Below are positions 54,990 to 64,000 of a stretch of DNA of 64,000 nt, in pieces. Each line of letters begins with the position of its first letter. Within the stretch, counting starts at the first letter, position 1. The stretch covers positions 137,123,019 through 137,187,018 of the forward strand of contig ML681963.1 of NCBI GenBank assembly GCA_007922195.1, written 5' to 3'. The position numbers and the translations under genes were made by a program. This stretch comes from Podocnemis expansa. Its lineage: Eukaryota > Chordata > Testudines > Podocnemididae. Below the pieces are notes generated by a model, which was not told where the DNA came from, did not search any database, and saw only the letters and a program-made list of their open reading frames with translations.

Positions 54990-57454
54990 TACAGAAAGCG
55001 TCTGCACCTGTCAAGTGGGAGAGAAGAGGTGGCACATAGGGCCTGATGCTATGCTCATCGAAGTCAGTGGCAAAATTCCCACTGACATTATTGATGCAAG
55101 ATCAGACCTACGCAGAGACAAGCATCTGAAAGTGACCAAGTCTCAGGAAGTCTGTGACAGACTCTGGAGATACCCCAGTGCCATGCTTTAGCCTCAAGAC
55201 CATCCTTTCTTCCCCAAGCAGGTTACAGTCAGTTCAAGAACAAGGACAGCAGCCATTTGCTCCTCACATCTCACTGGGCTGTCTGAGCAGCTCAGTGGGA
55301 GCTCTGAACCTCTCTCTCCTGGGGTACTTTGCTATTTTGTTCCCATTTTCTTTATCACTACAGGCTTTCTGGGTGAAGCTCGTGATGTGCAGTAAAACAC
55401 TCTATGCCTGTACTAAGTGTATTAATTCTTTGCTAAATTGGGAACGATACAATCTGTGCTTCACTCCTAGTAAAATTTCCTCCAACAATGAATCACAGCT
55501 TGCTAGTGACAGATTCTGTAGGTCCTAACAGCACCCCAGTGCTAACACCTTTACAGTAAAGCTCCTTCTTTTATAACTGTCAGCTATATAATGGCTTTCA
55601 TCACCACTGAAATCCATTATCTCCTTCCCCTGTATATCACGCATCTCCTTTAACTTGCAAAGTTCACAGTTGCTAGGCACAGTGTGAGTGAGTAAGTTCA
55701 TTGTGTAAATCTAGTACTAGGAGCATTTTCTGAGCCAGACTCGGGCTGATGAACAAAGCTTCGTAGAGATAAGAGACTCCTGTCTTTGCCAAGAGAAGGG
55801 AATCTCCACTGGAATCTTAAATAGGGCTGTGATGTACCATTAGCATACAGCTCAGTCATGTTAATCCTTCTTCAGCCTGTTTTGTGGGACTCTCACTGCC
55901 AATGTGCTTGAACTACCTCTTACATTGGCTCAGATCACTCCCCACTGAATGCATGTGGAAGGGACTTCGCAGTCAGGGACAGCCCCATTACACACAGGAG
56001 GGCCTCTCTTCCTTCTCCCTCAGGCGCCATGAAGGCCTATCCATGCAGGAGACTGGTTCTAACTTACCACAGTAGAGGAAGGAGCCTAGTGGAGCTCCAA
56101 TCTGCCCACTCCCTCTCTACCAGTGGAAAATCCATTCCACGCTGCCATGCCAGAAGGAGTGTGTGGCTGGTAGAGGAGAGTTCCCCTGTGCAGTGGGGCA
56201 GTTCTCTACTGGCTATCTGCAGTGTTTTAAGATCACTTATGGTGCTTATACAGTGCAAATCAGATGGGAGAATCTGACTTAAAAATATGGAGAAGGCATA
56301 AAATATGGTATTTCAGCCCTTCCATTAGCGAAGCTGTAGTTCTGTCTCCATTTTAATGGAATTCTTTGCCTTTCTGTTGACTGACACTACCAAAAAAGAG
56401 GTCAGTGAAGTGCCTATTGAATGCTGTATTTAATATGTGCACCTGCTTTGCTAGGAACATGGAGACCGTCAATTCTTTTCGCATATAACATGCTGAAGAC
56501 TGTTTCATGGCCCAATTAGTCACCGGTAACTCAGCAACCTAGAAATTAGTCACCTAATTAATCGTCATTTTTATCCAGCAACTGAAAAACAGAGGTTATA
56601 TTCTTCCTTATGTTAAGGCCCTTTTTACACCATTTTGGCAATATAATAGGGCCTTAAAGTAGACAGAAATTCCTCTTAAAGACTACCTCTACACAGAAAG
56701 CCGCCACAGCTCCTGAAGAGGCAAAGTAAGGATTCTGCAGCAAGCCTTCCTTCCAGCTCCTGGCACTGCGCTGTCGATAATCAGACGCCACCTTCCAGGT
56801 CCCTGAGGACGCATAGTGTAAGACAGAGCAGTCTTGGGGCCACTCTCATTACACTGTGGATAAAAGCCTGCACAGCCCCAGAATAGAGTGAATGCAATGT
56901 GGCTTAAAGCCATCATTGCTCTCCTGCTCCATCCATGCTCAAAGAACAGGATTACAGTTTGAGAGCAGGCTGTGAAGCTCTATATCCTATTACCATTTTC
57001 TTAAGCTTTCCAGTCTCCTGCAAGGCAACATTTAGAATGACATGAAACCTAACACTGAATTTTTTCCTTGATAATGTAAAATCTGTGTTCTTTTCACAGA
57101 AGGATGTGACATAAATAATGAAAAGTCTCATGAGAACATGCACATGTGACCTAAAAACCATCACCACATCACATCAGCTATGAAGATATTTTTCTGTAGA
57201 TTAGAAGTTTTTGATCTAAACTGGCTTGCCAAGCTAAGTATATTTTTTCAGAGACAAATTCCTTTGGGGAAGAGTACAGTGTACCTTCCCTGTGATTATT
57301 GGGAATCTGCAGTCTGATAGAAGGTTGCTTTTGGTTCTACAGGAATTTATTAGTTGCATTACGTTAGCCCCTCAGCAGTTCAGTCAAGAACTGGGTTCCC
57401 TCTATGCTAGGCACTGCACATGCATAGGAGGGTGACAGTCCCCAACTAAAAGTG
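54990..57454. other. no gene seen
   Basis: Putative intron. The plus frame 55154-55528 (124 residues) has no domain I recognise and no clear splice context. The rest is unremarkable. Confidence 0.4.
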
Positions 57455-57462
57455 TCTACAGG

Positions 57463-57808
57463 CAGTGGTGTCACTGGTGCTGGGCATGGGGGGTGGGGGG
57501 GAGGACACACATGCCCTGAGTCCCAGTGCCGTGCCCTGAGTGCTCCGCGGTGGCAGCAGCCTGATCCAGCCCCAGTCCCAGCTGGGGATCCAAGGCTGGG
57601 CCGCCTGTGTCAGCAGCTGCTTTACCTGTCCCCATCCCAGGCCAGGGTCTGAGGGCCAAGCTTCTGGCTGCCCATGGCAGGAGCCTAATCCAGGCCCTGC
57701 CCGGGGCTCTGGAACCAGATTGGGCCCACGTGCAGAATCAGGCCTGGGGGCAGGGCTCAGGCCCAGGCCTGGGCCGCAGGGTCTTCTTCCGGGGCAGTGT
57801 CGCTCCTG
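57463..57808. mobile_element. probable hAT-type miniature element with GC-rich core
   Basis: The left end is CAGTGGTGTCACTGG and the right end GGCAGTGTCGCTCCTG. The flanks TCTACAGG (57455-57462) and GGTACAGG (57809-57816) agree at six of eight positions. The ends resemble those of 14971-15348 and the core is similarly GC-rich (CCCAGGCC words). The long frames on both strands are composition effects. Confidence 0.72.
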
Positions 57809-58100
57809 GGTACAGGCAGAGCATGATGAGAAATGGGTGGGAACAAGCAGATGCAGGATGTGTGCATGTATGTGGAGCACACACTAACAAGACAGTTATT
57901 GTTAGTTTGTCTTCAGGACAAAATAAGGACTTTGGGTTGTCTTCTGATTACGAAAGGTGATTTGACCTCATCTCCCTCTACATGCTGTTCCCCAGTGTTT
58001 TAATCTTAGCAACTGCTTTGATTTGCTGTTACAGTCTGACCTGATCCCATGACTTACACTTCCATGCATTTATTTTCCTCTCATTCTGTAAGTTTCCCCA

Positions 58101-58800
58101 GGAACACTATTTTTAAGGGCTGAGTGTTCTGGGCCCCCTAAAAATAGAAAATGGAGCCGGAACGCAATGTTCCCGTTCCATTTTCCATTGTTAAGGGCCT
58201 GAACACTGGGCCCCTAAAAATAGCAGGCGCTGGAATGATGTTCCCCCACGTTCCACCAGGCAGGAGAGGGGTGTTGCCAGGAAGGGCCTCACCACCGGCT
58301 CAAGCCCTGCCCCAAACCCCTCCCCTTCTAGGCCCTACCCCAAGCTGGGGCCTGCTCCCACTTCCCACCCCAGCTGATCTGAGGTTGCGTCGCCACCCCG
58401 AATGGGGGCCTGCTGCTTTCTCCCCAGCTGCTCCACCGCCCCAACCCGGGCCTGCTGCGGCCAGTAAGTGCTAGGGTAGCTCAGCTCACGCTGGGGGGAG
58501 TATTGCGGGGGAGGGGGTGGGTTCTGGAGGTGGGTATTGGGGGGTGGATTTTGGGGTTAGAGGGTGGGAATTTTGGGAAAGGGTATTGGGGGCTTGGTGG
58601 ATACTGGGGACAGGGAGTGTGTGCTGGGGGTGAGTATTGGGGGCTGAGGTGGATTTTGGAGACAGGGCAATGGATATTGGGGGCAGTAGCTGGCGTGCTT
58701 GAAGGGGGCCCTGATGTGCAGGAGGGGGGCTCACCCATGCGGGAAAGGGGCCCACCCGATTAGGAGAGTTCTGTGGCCCACCAAATTATATTTTGACCCC
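58101..58800. mobile_element. 700-bp insertion with 12-bp target duplication
   Basis: TAAGTTTCCCCA occurs exactly at 58089-58100 and 58801-58812, and the uninterrupted PLE at 28570 shows a single copy. The insert begins GGAACACTATTTTTAAGGG and contains a partial direct repeat (58110-58185 and 58188-58260, each with GGGCCCC and CCTAAAAATAG). It ends in ATTATATTTTGACCCC. A G-rich block covers 58490-58750. The long duplication suggests target-primed integration or a microhomology event. I do not recognise the family. Confidence 0.75.
58490..58750. repeat. G-rich degenerate minisatellite
   Basis: It has many short units such as GTATTGGGGGG, GGATTTTGGGG and GATATTGGGGGC with four or more G-runs per 30-40 bases, so G-quadruplex potential on the plus strand is high. 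The frames on both strands (58481-58763) are repeat artefacts. Confidence 0.85.
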
Positions 58801-58919
58801 TAAGTTTCCCCATCTTTGAAGCATCTGACAAAGTGGGATTTTCTTCCATGAAATCTTACTCAGTAAATAAATTGTTAGTCTTTAAGTGCCACAGGACTCC
58901 TTGTTTGTTATGGTTAGTG

Positions 58920-61900
58920 CAGTAAGCAGCAGTTTTATCGCACATCAGCTAAGTATCTTTACTCTTATGTATCACAGCAGAGGTGAGTTTTAAAGAGAGG
59001 TTTGACAGAGACTAATGTAGCGGGTTTGCAGATTTTTTTTGCTTTTGGAAACAAAAGCTCCTCCCTCTCATTCAGTATATCACACAGTTTCATGCTATCC
59101 TCAGGTAAGATGCTGTCTTTCTAACACCACTTTCTGCTGCTTCATTTCTGATAATCAGTTATAACCATTTTGAAAGTTCTAGTTTGTCATGAGCTCCCTT
59201 CCCCCTCCAGAGGTATTTGAAACAGCAACACATTTTAATTCTGTTGGCTGCTGGAAACAGCACATTGTTAACCATAAGCAATAAACACTACTCCAAAAAC
59301 TGCTGACACCTAAAGGATTGCTTGTCACGAGTCAGCCTTCCTCTTCCCTCACACTGCTGGTTAAACAAGGGTTTTAGAAGCCCTGTTTACAGTAGTAATA
59401 TCATCTAATACATAGGGTAACATGATATTTGGTACAGAAAGCCAGGATGTAGGTACAGGAAATGCATGTGTTTCTGATAATCTGGTTTTAAGAATTATTA
59501 GCCACAAAATTAAGGTTCTATAGCTGAGTGCTGTTGGCTCGTACTTGAAGGCTTTTCTTCTCTCCCACTAAATAGTGGACAAATACACTAGTTACTTCTG
59601 ACATGGAAAAAAAATTGAACTAGCCCATTAAATCCTCATGGGATAGTTTCAGAGGAGTGTGCTCATTACACCTGATCCCAGGATATCCACAGCTTCTGTG
59701 CTGCATAATGTGTTAAGTACACCAGTCAATATTACATAGACACTCACTGCTAACAGTCACCAGACACTGAGTTAGCTGAGATACAAGTCTTTCTTCTTGT
59801 ATTTAGGACAGGGAATAGATGACAAAATGTGGTTCCTAAAATGGTAACAGACATTGACTTAATGGTGATGCCTGGGTAATCCCATGCCTAGTGCCACTTC
59901 ACTGACTTAGTACAGCTGCAACTTCCAGAAATGGCAGCGAGGTTGACTAACAAAACAAAAGCTTGCATGCTGTGCAATTACAGAGGGTAATCCTCCTGTG
60001 TCAAATTGGGGAGACAGGGTATTTAGTTAGGGCCAAAATATGATCTTCTGTACTTTAACGTTGTTACACTCAATATAAGCAACTTCCTCTAGCTTCTAGA
60101 TGCTTGATTTTGAAAAGTAGCCTCTGATTCCACACCTGTATCCAGAAAGAATTACCAGCTACTGCAAAAATAACTACAGATGCATTTTCTAATTCTTAGA
60201 TATGCAACTATTAGATTACATGCATAAATAAGACAGACATCTGTTATATAAAACACATCCTTTTTTTCCAGTTTGGAAACTACAGGGATGAAAATTACAG
60301 GTTGAGTTGAACCTATTAAAAAAGAAATCAAGACATATCGAGAAAAGAAAAATATTTGAATATGTATGGCAACATCTTTCACTTCCCTGACACATCTAAT
60401 GAATACCTTCTTCTCCCCTTTTATTTTAATTCTCCACTGAGAAATTAGACACCCAACAATCAATATAAATACTATTATCAGATTTTACCATGAGGGGCTA
60501 ATACTTGAGCACTTTATTTGCTTTTGTGGTGTGGCATTAGGGGATGTCCTGCATAAAGTCTAAGTAGCAGTAGAACCTACTGCACCTTTAAAAATTTCCA
60601 TTATTATGAATGTCCTATTCCTGACAACTCACAGGGCTCCTTGTATACTGAGCTGTAATTTGCAGGCTTTTGGGAAGTCCTGCAAAGCCCATCTGACACC
60701 CATAGTCTCCTCCACTCCTATGTGTTTCTGCTTGTGTCAGCACTGATGTCAGCAGGTTTTGCTGCTTTGATTTTAAGGGAGTTGCATCTCAGAGCTCCAG
60801 GACCGACTCTGGCCTATAAGAATATCTGATTTGTGACATTATAATCAGTTCCTTGCCAGGAGACTGAGTTCTCTGAGTCTCCCACAGAGGTAGCCTGGGG
60901 TAGGCGAAGCCGGGGCAATGCCCACCCGCTTGGGCATAAGGCTCACCCACCACAGCATCCGGCAGCAGCATGAACTTCACTGCCACAGCTGCTGGCCAGC
61001 TCCACAGCCACAGTGGCGAAGTTCATGGCACGGCAGTGGGTGGGCCTCATCATGTTGCTTCCCATTCCCCACAGCTCCACTTGCTAATTAACAAGTGGAG
61101 TGTCTTGGGGCAGCTTCCAGTCACATGAATGGAATCTGCCCTTGGCTGAGCCCATCCTATAGATTCAGGGGCCCAGTCAAGAACTGGGGGCTAGGTTATG
61201 CTGGGTTCCACCAGTGTGGTTGGGTGGCACCTAGTCCTGTGGGCATTGCACAGTCACAAGACAATAGAGTAGACATTAGAGATTGTCTTAGTTTGATGGT
61301 TTCCTCAGAGCTATGTAGCCAGAGATTCACTTCTCTGATGTATTTGGTTGGGACAAGACATATGAATGGGAAGGTTTTAGCTCTCTGCTGATCAATCTTC
61401 AGCTCAAGTGGTTGATGCTGATCTTTGACATATAGGGATTAAACTGAAAGTTACCAGGATTGTATAATCTTGCTTTGTAAATTAAACTATTGTTTTGTGA
61501 TTTCATTTCAGGGCATAGCTGTGAATGAATTCCCATCCATTTTGACAGTGGAATCCTCCTCCCCCCGGCCATTTTTTTTAATGCCAACTTGATTAATTCT
61601 CTTTGATCCTGTTTTCTCCCCATACCTCCAATGAGATGCCAGGCAAGGAGATTTTCTGGGACCAATGCTACTCTAGCAATACACTCAGGTTCAGCACCTA
61701 AGAATGCCAAGGGCCAGTGCCAAGGGTTTAATTGTAGTCCTCTGGCAGACAGCCATTGCCTGCTATTTAGAAAAAGTCAAGTATTATTAGTGGCCAGTCT
61801 TATTTCTTTGGTCAGCAGTGGAGCAAAGCTTTGAAGGGATGTGAAAAGCTTGTTTTGTGAATCTGGGGATATTGTTATTGAGCCCACTGTAAGAATAGAA

Positions 61901-61987
61901 CACAAATCCCATGGGGCTGCAGGGTCAGGGGCTGATTTGTGACATTCCAAGGTGGAAAGTATTAAGCCTTCTTAAGACCTTAAGAAT
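58920..61987. other. no gene seen; GC-rich patch at 60880-61080
   Basis: Unrecognised putative intron. The patch at 60880-61080 has inverted phrases (GAAGTTCATG and CATGAACTTC) and may be a miniature element without readable ends. Confidence 0.4.
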
Positions 61988-62248
61988 GGCCATACTGCAT
62001 CAAGTCAATGTCCACCTAGCCCTGTATCCTGTCTCTAACAGTGGCCAGTGCCAGATGCTTCTGGCAACTGAAGGTTTAGGGATACCCAGAGCATGTGTAT
62101 TTGTTACTTTGACCATCTTGACTAATAGCCTTTGGTGGACCTATCCTCCAAGAATTTATCTAATTCCTTTTTAAACCCCCTTATACTTTTGGTCTTCACA
62201 ATGTTCTATTATAATTAGTTCCACAGGTTGACTAGGCATTGTGTAAAG

Positions 62249-62902
62249 CAGAGGTTCCCAGCCTTTCCCTTCATGTTGACCACTACATCATCATCAAAAG
62301 CTTTGGTGGACCACTACGTAAACAAACCATTTTAAATGTTTTTAACATAGCCTATGGGTGACTCATCAACACTAAGGTCAGAAGGGTATGATCATCTAGT
62401 CTGACCTCCCACACACTGCAGGCCATAAAACCTCATTGACCCACTCCTACAATGAACCTTAAACTCATAACTGAGCCATTGAAGTCCTCAAATCAGGATT
62501 TAAAAGACTTTAATACAGAGAATCAACCAGCAAGTGAGCCATGCCCAATGCTACAGAGGAAGGCAAAAAACCTCCAGTGCCCAAGCCAATCTGCACTGAG
62601 GGAAAATTCCTTCCCGACCCCAAATATGGCGATCAGTTAAACCCTGAGCATGAGGGCAAGTCCACAATAGCCAGGTCAAGGAGTCAAACTTGTATATCAA
62701 ACTTGTATAACAAGTATATATTAAAAACATAGTTGTTTCTAATAATTTATTACGCTCACTCACAACTATATTGCACTCATCACAGTATATTTATTGGCAG
62801 TACATTCACCAGCAGTAATTATCTTCCCCACACATGCACAGACAACCTGCAGTACCCTCACAGACCAGCAGTGGTCCACGGACCAGAGGTTGGAAACTAC
62901 TG
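62249..62902. mobile_element. hAT-type miniature element in CR1, itself carrying an insert
   Basis: The left end is CAGAGGTTCCCAGCC and the right end GGTTGGAAACTACTG. The flanking GTGTAAAG (62241-62248 and 62903-62910) is an exact 8-bp duplication of CR1 sequence. The outer parts (GGTGGACCACTAC and GGTCCACGGACCAG) belong together. The middle (about 62363-62690) is a different repeat. Confidence 0.93.
62363..62690. repeat. interspersed repeat nested in the hAT element
   Basis: AGAAGGGTATGATCATCTAG, TCTGACCTCCCACACACTGC, AGAGGAAGGCAAAAAACCTC and TTCCTTCCCGACCCCAAATA form a familiar reptile repeat. A diverged piece is at 43355-43410. Family name and target duplication were not determined. Confidence 0.6.
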
Positions 62903-63244
62903 GTGTAAAGTACTTCTTTATGTTCATTTTAAACCATCTGCCTATTAATTTCACTAGTGAGCCCTGGGTCATGTATTATGTGAAGAGGTAAATAACACTT
63001 CCCTATTCACTTTCTCCACACTGTTTATGCTTTTATAGACCTATGTTATAGTCTCCTTAGTTGCCTCTCCTCTAAGATGAACATTCCCAGTCTTTTTAAT
63101 CTTCCCTCGTATGGAGGTTTTTTCTATAGCCCAAATTGTTTTCATTGGAAAAGGTAGAGTATAATTTTAATATCGTCTTTTGAGATGGGATGATGAGAAC
63201 AGCATGCTGCATTCAAGATGTGTTTATGCCCTGGATTTATATCC

Positions 63245-63447
63245 AGAGGGGTAGCCGTGTTAGTCTAGTCCAGCAAAACAAAGGAGGAGTCTGATAGTGC
63301 TTTTAAAGACTAACAAAATTGTTTATGGCATGAGCTTTTGTGGGAATGAATGCTACTTTCAAACATCTGATGAAGTGGAATTCTCTCCCACAAAAGCTCA
63401 TGAGATAAATAGATTTGTTAGTCTTTAAAAGTGCCACCGGACTCCTT
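63245..63447. mobile_element. head-to-head pair of Penelope-like 3' ends
   Basis: The left arm starts AGAGGGGTAGCCGTGTTAGT and continues TTTTAAAGACTAACAAAATTG and GCATGAGCTTTTGTGGG. The right arm is CCCACAAAAGCTCATGAG, TTTGTTAGTCTTTAAAAGTG and CACCGGACTCCTTG. It matches the architecture of 46957-47186 and interrupts or abuts the CR1 copy. Confidence 0.8.
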
Positions 63448-64000
63448 GGCTATGTCTGCACTAGGGGGCTCAGTTAAGTTCACCTTGTTAAGTTGAATTA
63501 GGGGTATGTCAACACTAGTAGAAATACCCTGGGCCCAGGCTTGAGCCTCACCCCTTGCCCTGCCCCAGGATGCGATCTGACTCCAGGCCCCCAATGCAGC
63601 CCTAGGGGCCCAATCCAGCTCCTGCTCATGCCGGCAAGTGGCCGGTAGCTGGATCCGGCCCCCAGCTGCTTGCTGCAAGCAGCAAGGGGCTCAGAGCCGG
63701 CCCCAGCCACCATTGGCAGGTGGTTGGGAGCCCAATCAGGCCCTGAGCCACCTGCCTCAGGGGGCTCAGAGCCCAATCCAGCCCTGAGCTGACTGCTGCA
63801 GGTGGCAGGGAGCTCAAACCCAGCTCCTGCTGCCACCAGCAAGTGGCTGGGAGCTGGGAGCCAGCTCTTGCTGCCACTGGCAAGCAGCTGGGAGCCCAAC
63901 TGGGTTCCCTGCCAGCAGTGGCTGGGGCCAGATTGTGGCCCCAGAGCCTGATGTGGAGCAGGAGTGGTGCCCAGGGCTTCCTGCCCTGTAAAGTCGACTT
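63448..64000. mobile_element. GGCTATGTCTGCACT miniature element, cut by the window end
   Basis: The left end GGCTATGTCTGCACTAG is followed by GTTAAGTTCACC and TTAAGTTGAATTA words. GGGGTATGTCAACACTAG at about 63501 may be the end of a second, nested copy. A GC-rich core with repeated GGCTGGGAGC and CAGCTCCTGC words follows, and the window ends in AAGTCGACTT, the family word. The minus frames at 63418-63899 are by-products of the core. Confidence 0.7.

Larger units (their letters stand above)
57885..58915 (+). mobile_element. Penelope-like element 3' region, interrupted
   Basis: GGTGATTTGACCTCATCTCC, TGCTTTGATTTGCTGTTACAG and CATTCTGTAAGTTTCCCC (to 58100) resume after the insert as CATCTTTGAAGCATCTGAC, AATTGTTAGTCTTTAAGTGCC and ACAGGACTCCTTG (58801-58915). 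Collinear with 28410-28690. Confidence 0.82.
61988..63241 (-). mobile_element. CR1-like LINE 3' region, interrupted by a hAT element
   Basis: On the plus strand GGCCATACTGCATCAAGTC, CTAGCCCTGTATCCTGTCTC, GGACCTATCCTCCAAGAATT and TTCCACAGGTTGACTAGG (to 62248) continue after the insert as TACTTCTTTATGTTCATTTT, TTAATTTCACTAGTGAGCCC, CTTTCTCCACACTG and GAGATGGGATGATGAGAAC (62911-63241). This order is that of a common reptile CR1-type repeat read antisense. No intact ORF2. Confidence 0.75.

Noticed and set aside
55154..55528. 124-residue plus frame as a possible exon of TMEM86A or a neighbour
   Set aside because: No resemblance to YhhN-family membrane segments, and no clear splice acceptor or donor context.

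Overview
This is vertebrate genomic DNA. The density of transposon remnants and their mix point to a non-avian reptile, most likely a turtle, with a crocodilian as the alternative. The mix is CR1 LINEs ending in ATTCTATG-type tails, amniote MIR SINEs, DIRS1-like tyrosine-recombinase retrotransposons, Penelope-like elements (PLEs) with a GIY-YIG endonuclease, and many short hAT-type and 3-bp-TSD miniature elements. The taxonomic call is an inference. Nothing looks prokaryotic, and most long open frames are chance or decayed transposon frames.

Only one host gene feature can be supported. A CpG-rich promoter and a very short first coding exon on the + strand (37910-37930, MVSPVTV, then a consensus splice donor) match the start of TMEM86A, an ER lysoplasmalogenase of the YhhN family. 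I found no later exon, so most or all of the sequence to the right is probably its first intron.

Layout. 1-8.3 kb: mostly nondescript DNA with two hAT miniature elements, a CR1 3' end and MIR fragments. 8.3-8.8 kb: a minus-strand solo retroviral LTR. 9.0-14.8 kb: DIRS copy 1, with a decayed gag region, then about 3.3 kb of unidentified sequence where RT should be, then the DIRS right end. It carries three hAT insertions, one inside another. 17.2-18.3 kb: a minus-strand Penelope-like remnant with a GIY-YIG domain. 21.3-27.6 kb: DIRS copy 2, with gag, reverse transcriptase, RNase H and tyrosine recombinase in order, all broken. 28-37 kb: PLE, MIR, CR1 and hAT pieces. 37.5-38.5 kb: the TMEM86A CpG island. 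38.6-64 kb: putative intron packed with nested insertions.

The most striking pattern is a group of miniature elements sharing GGCTATGTCTACACT-like ends and 3-bp target duplications. Their interiors are arrays of short palindromes. Each family uses a different word, but every word is centred on TCGA (AAGTCGACTT, AGTTCGAACT, AATTCGAATT), and most present copies look like CpG-decay products of it. A second strong pattern is about twenty hAT-type miniature elements whose 8-bp target duplications can still be read. Several are nested in DIRS, PLE, CR1, MIR or each other, which gives a relative insertion order.
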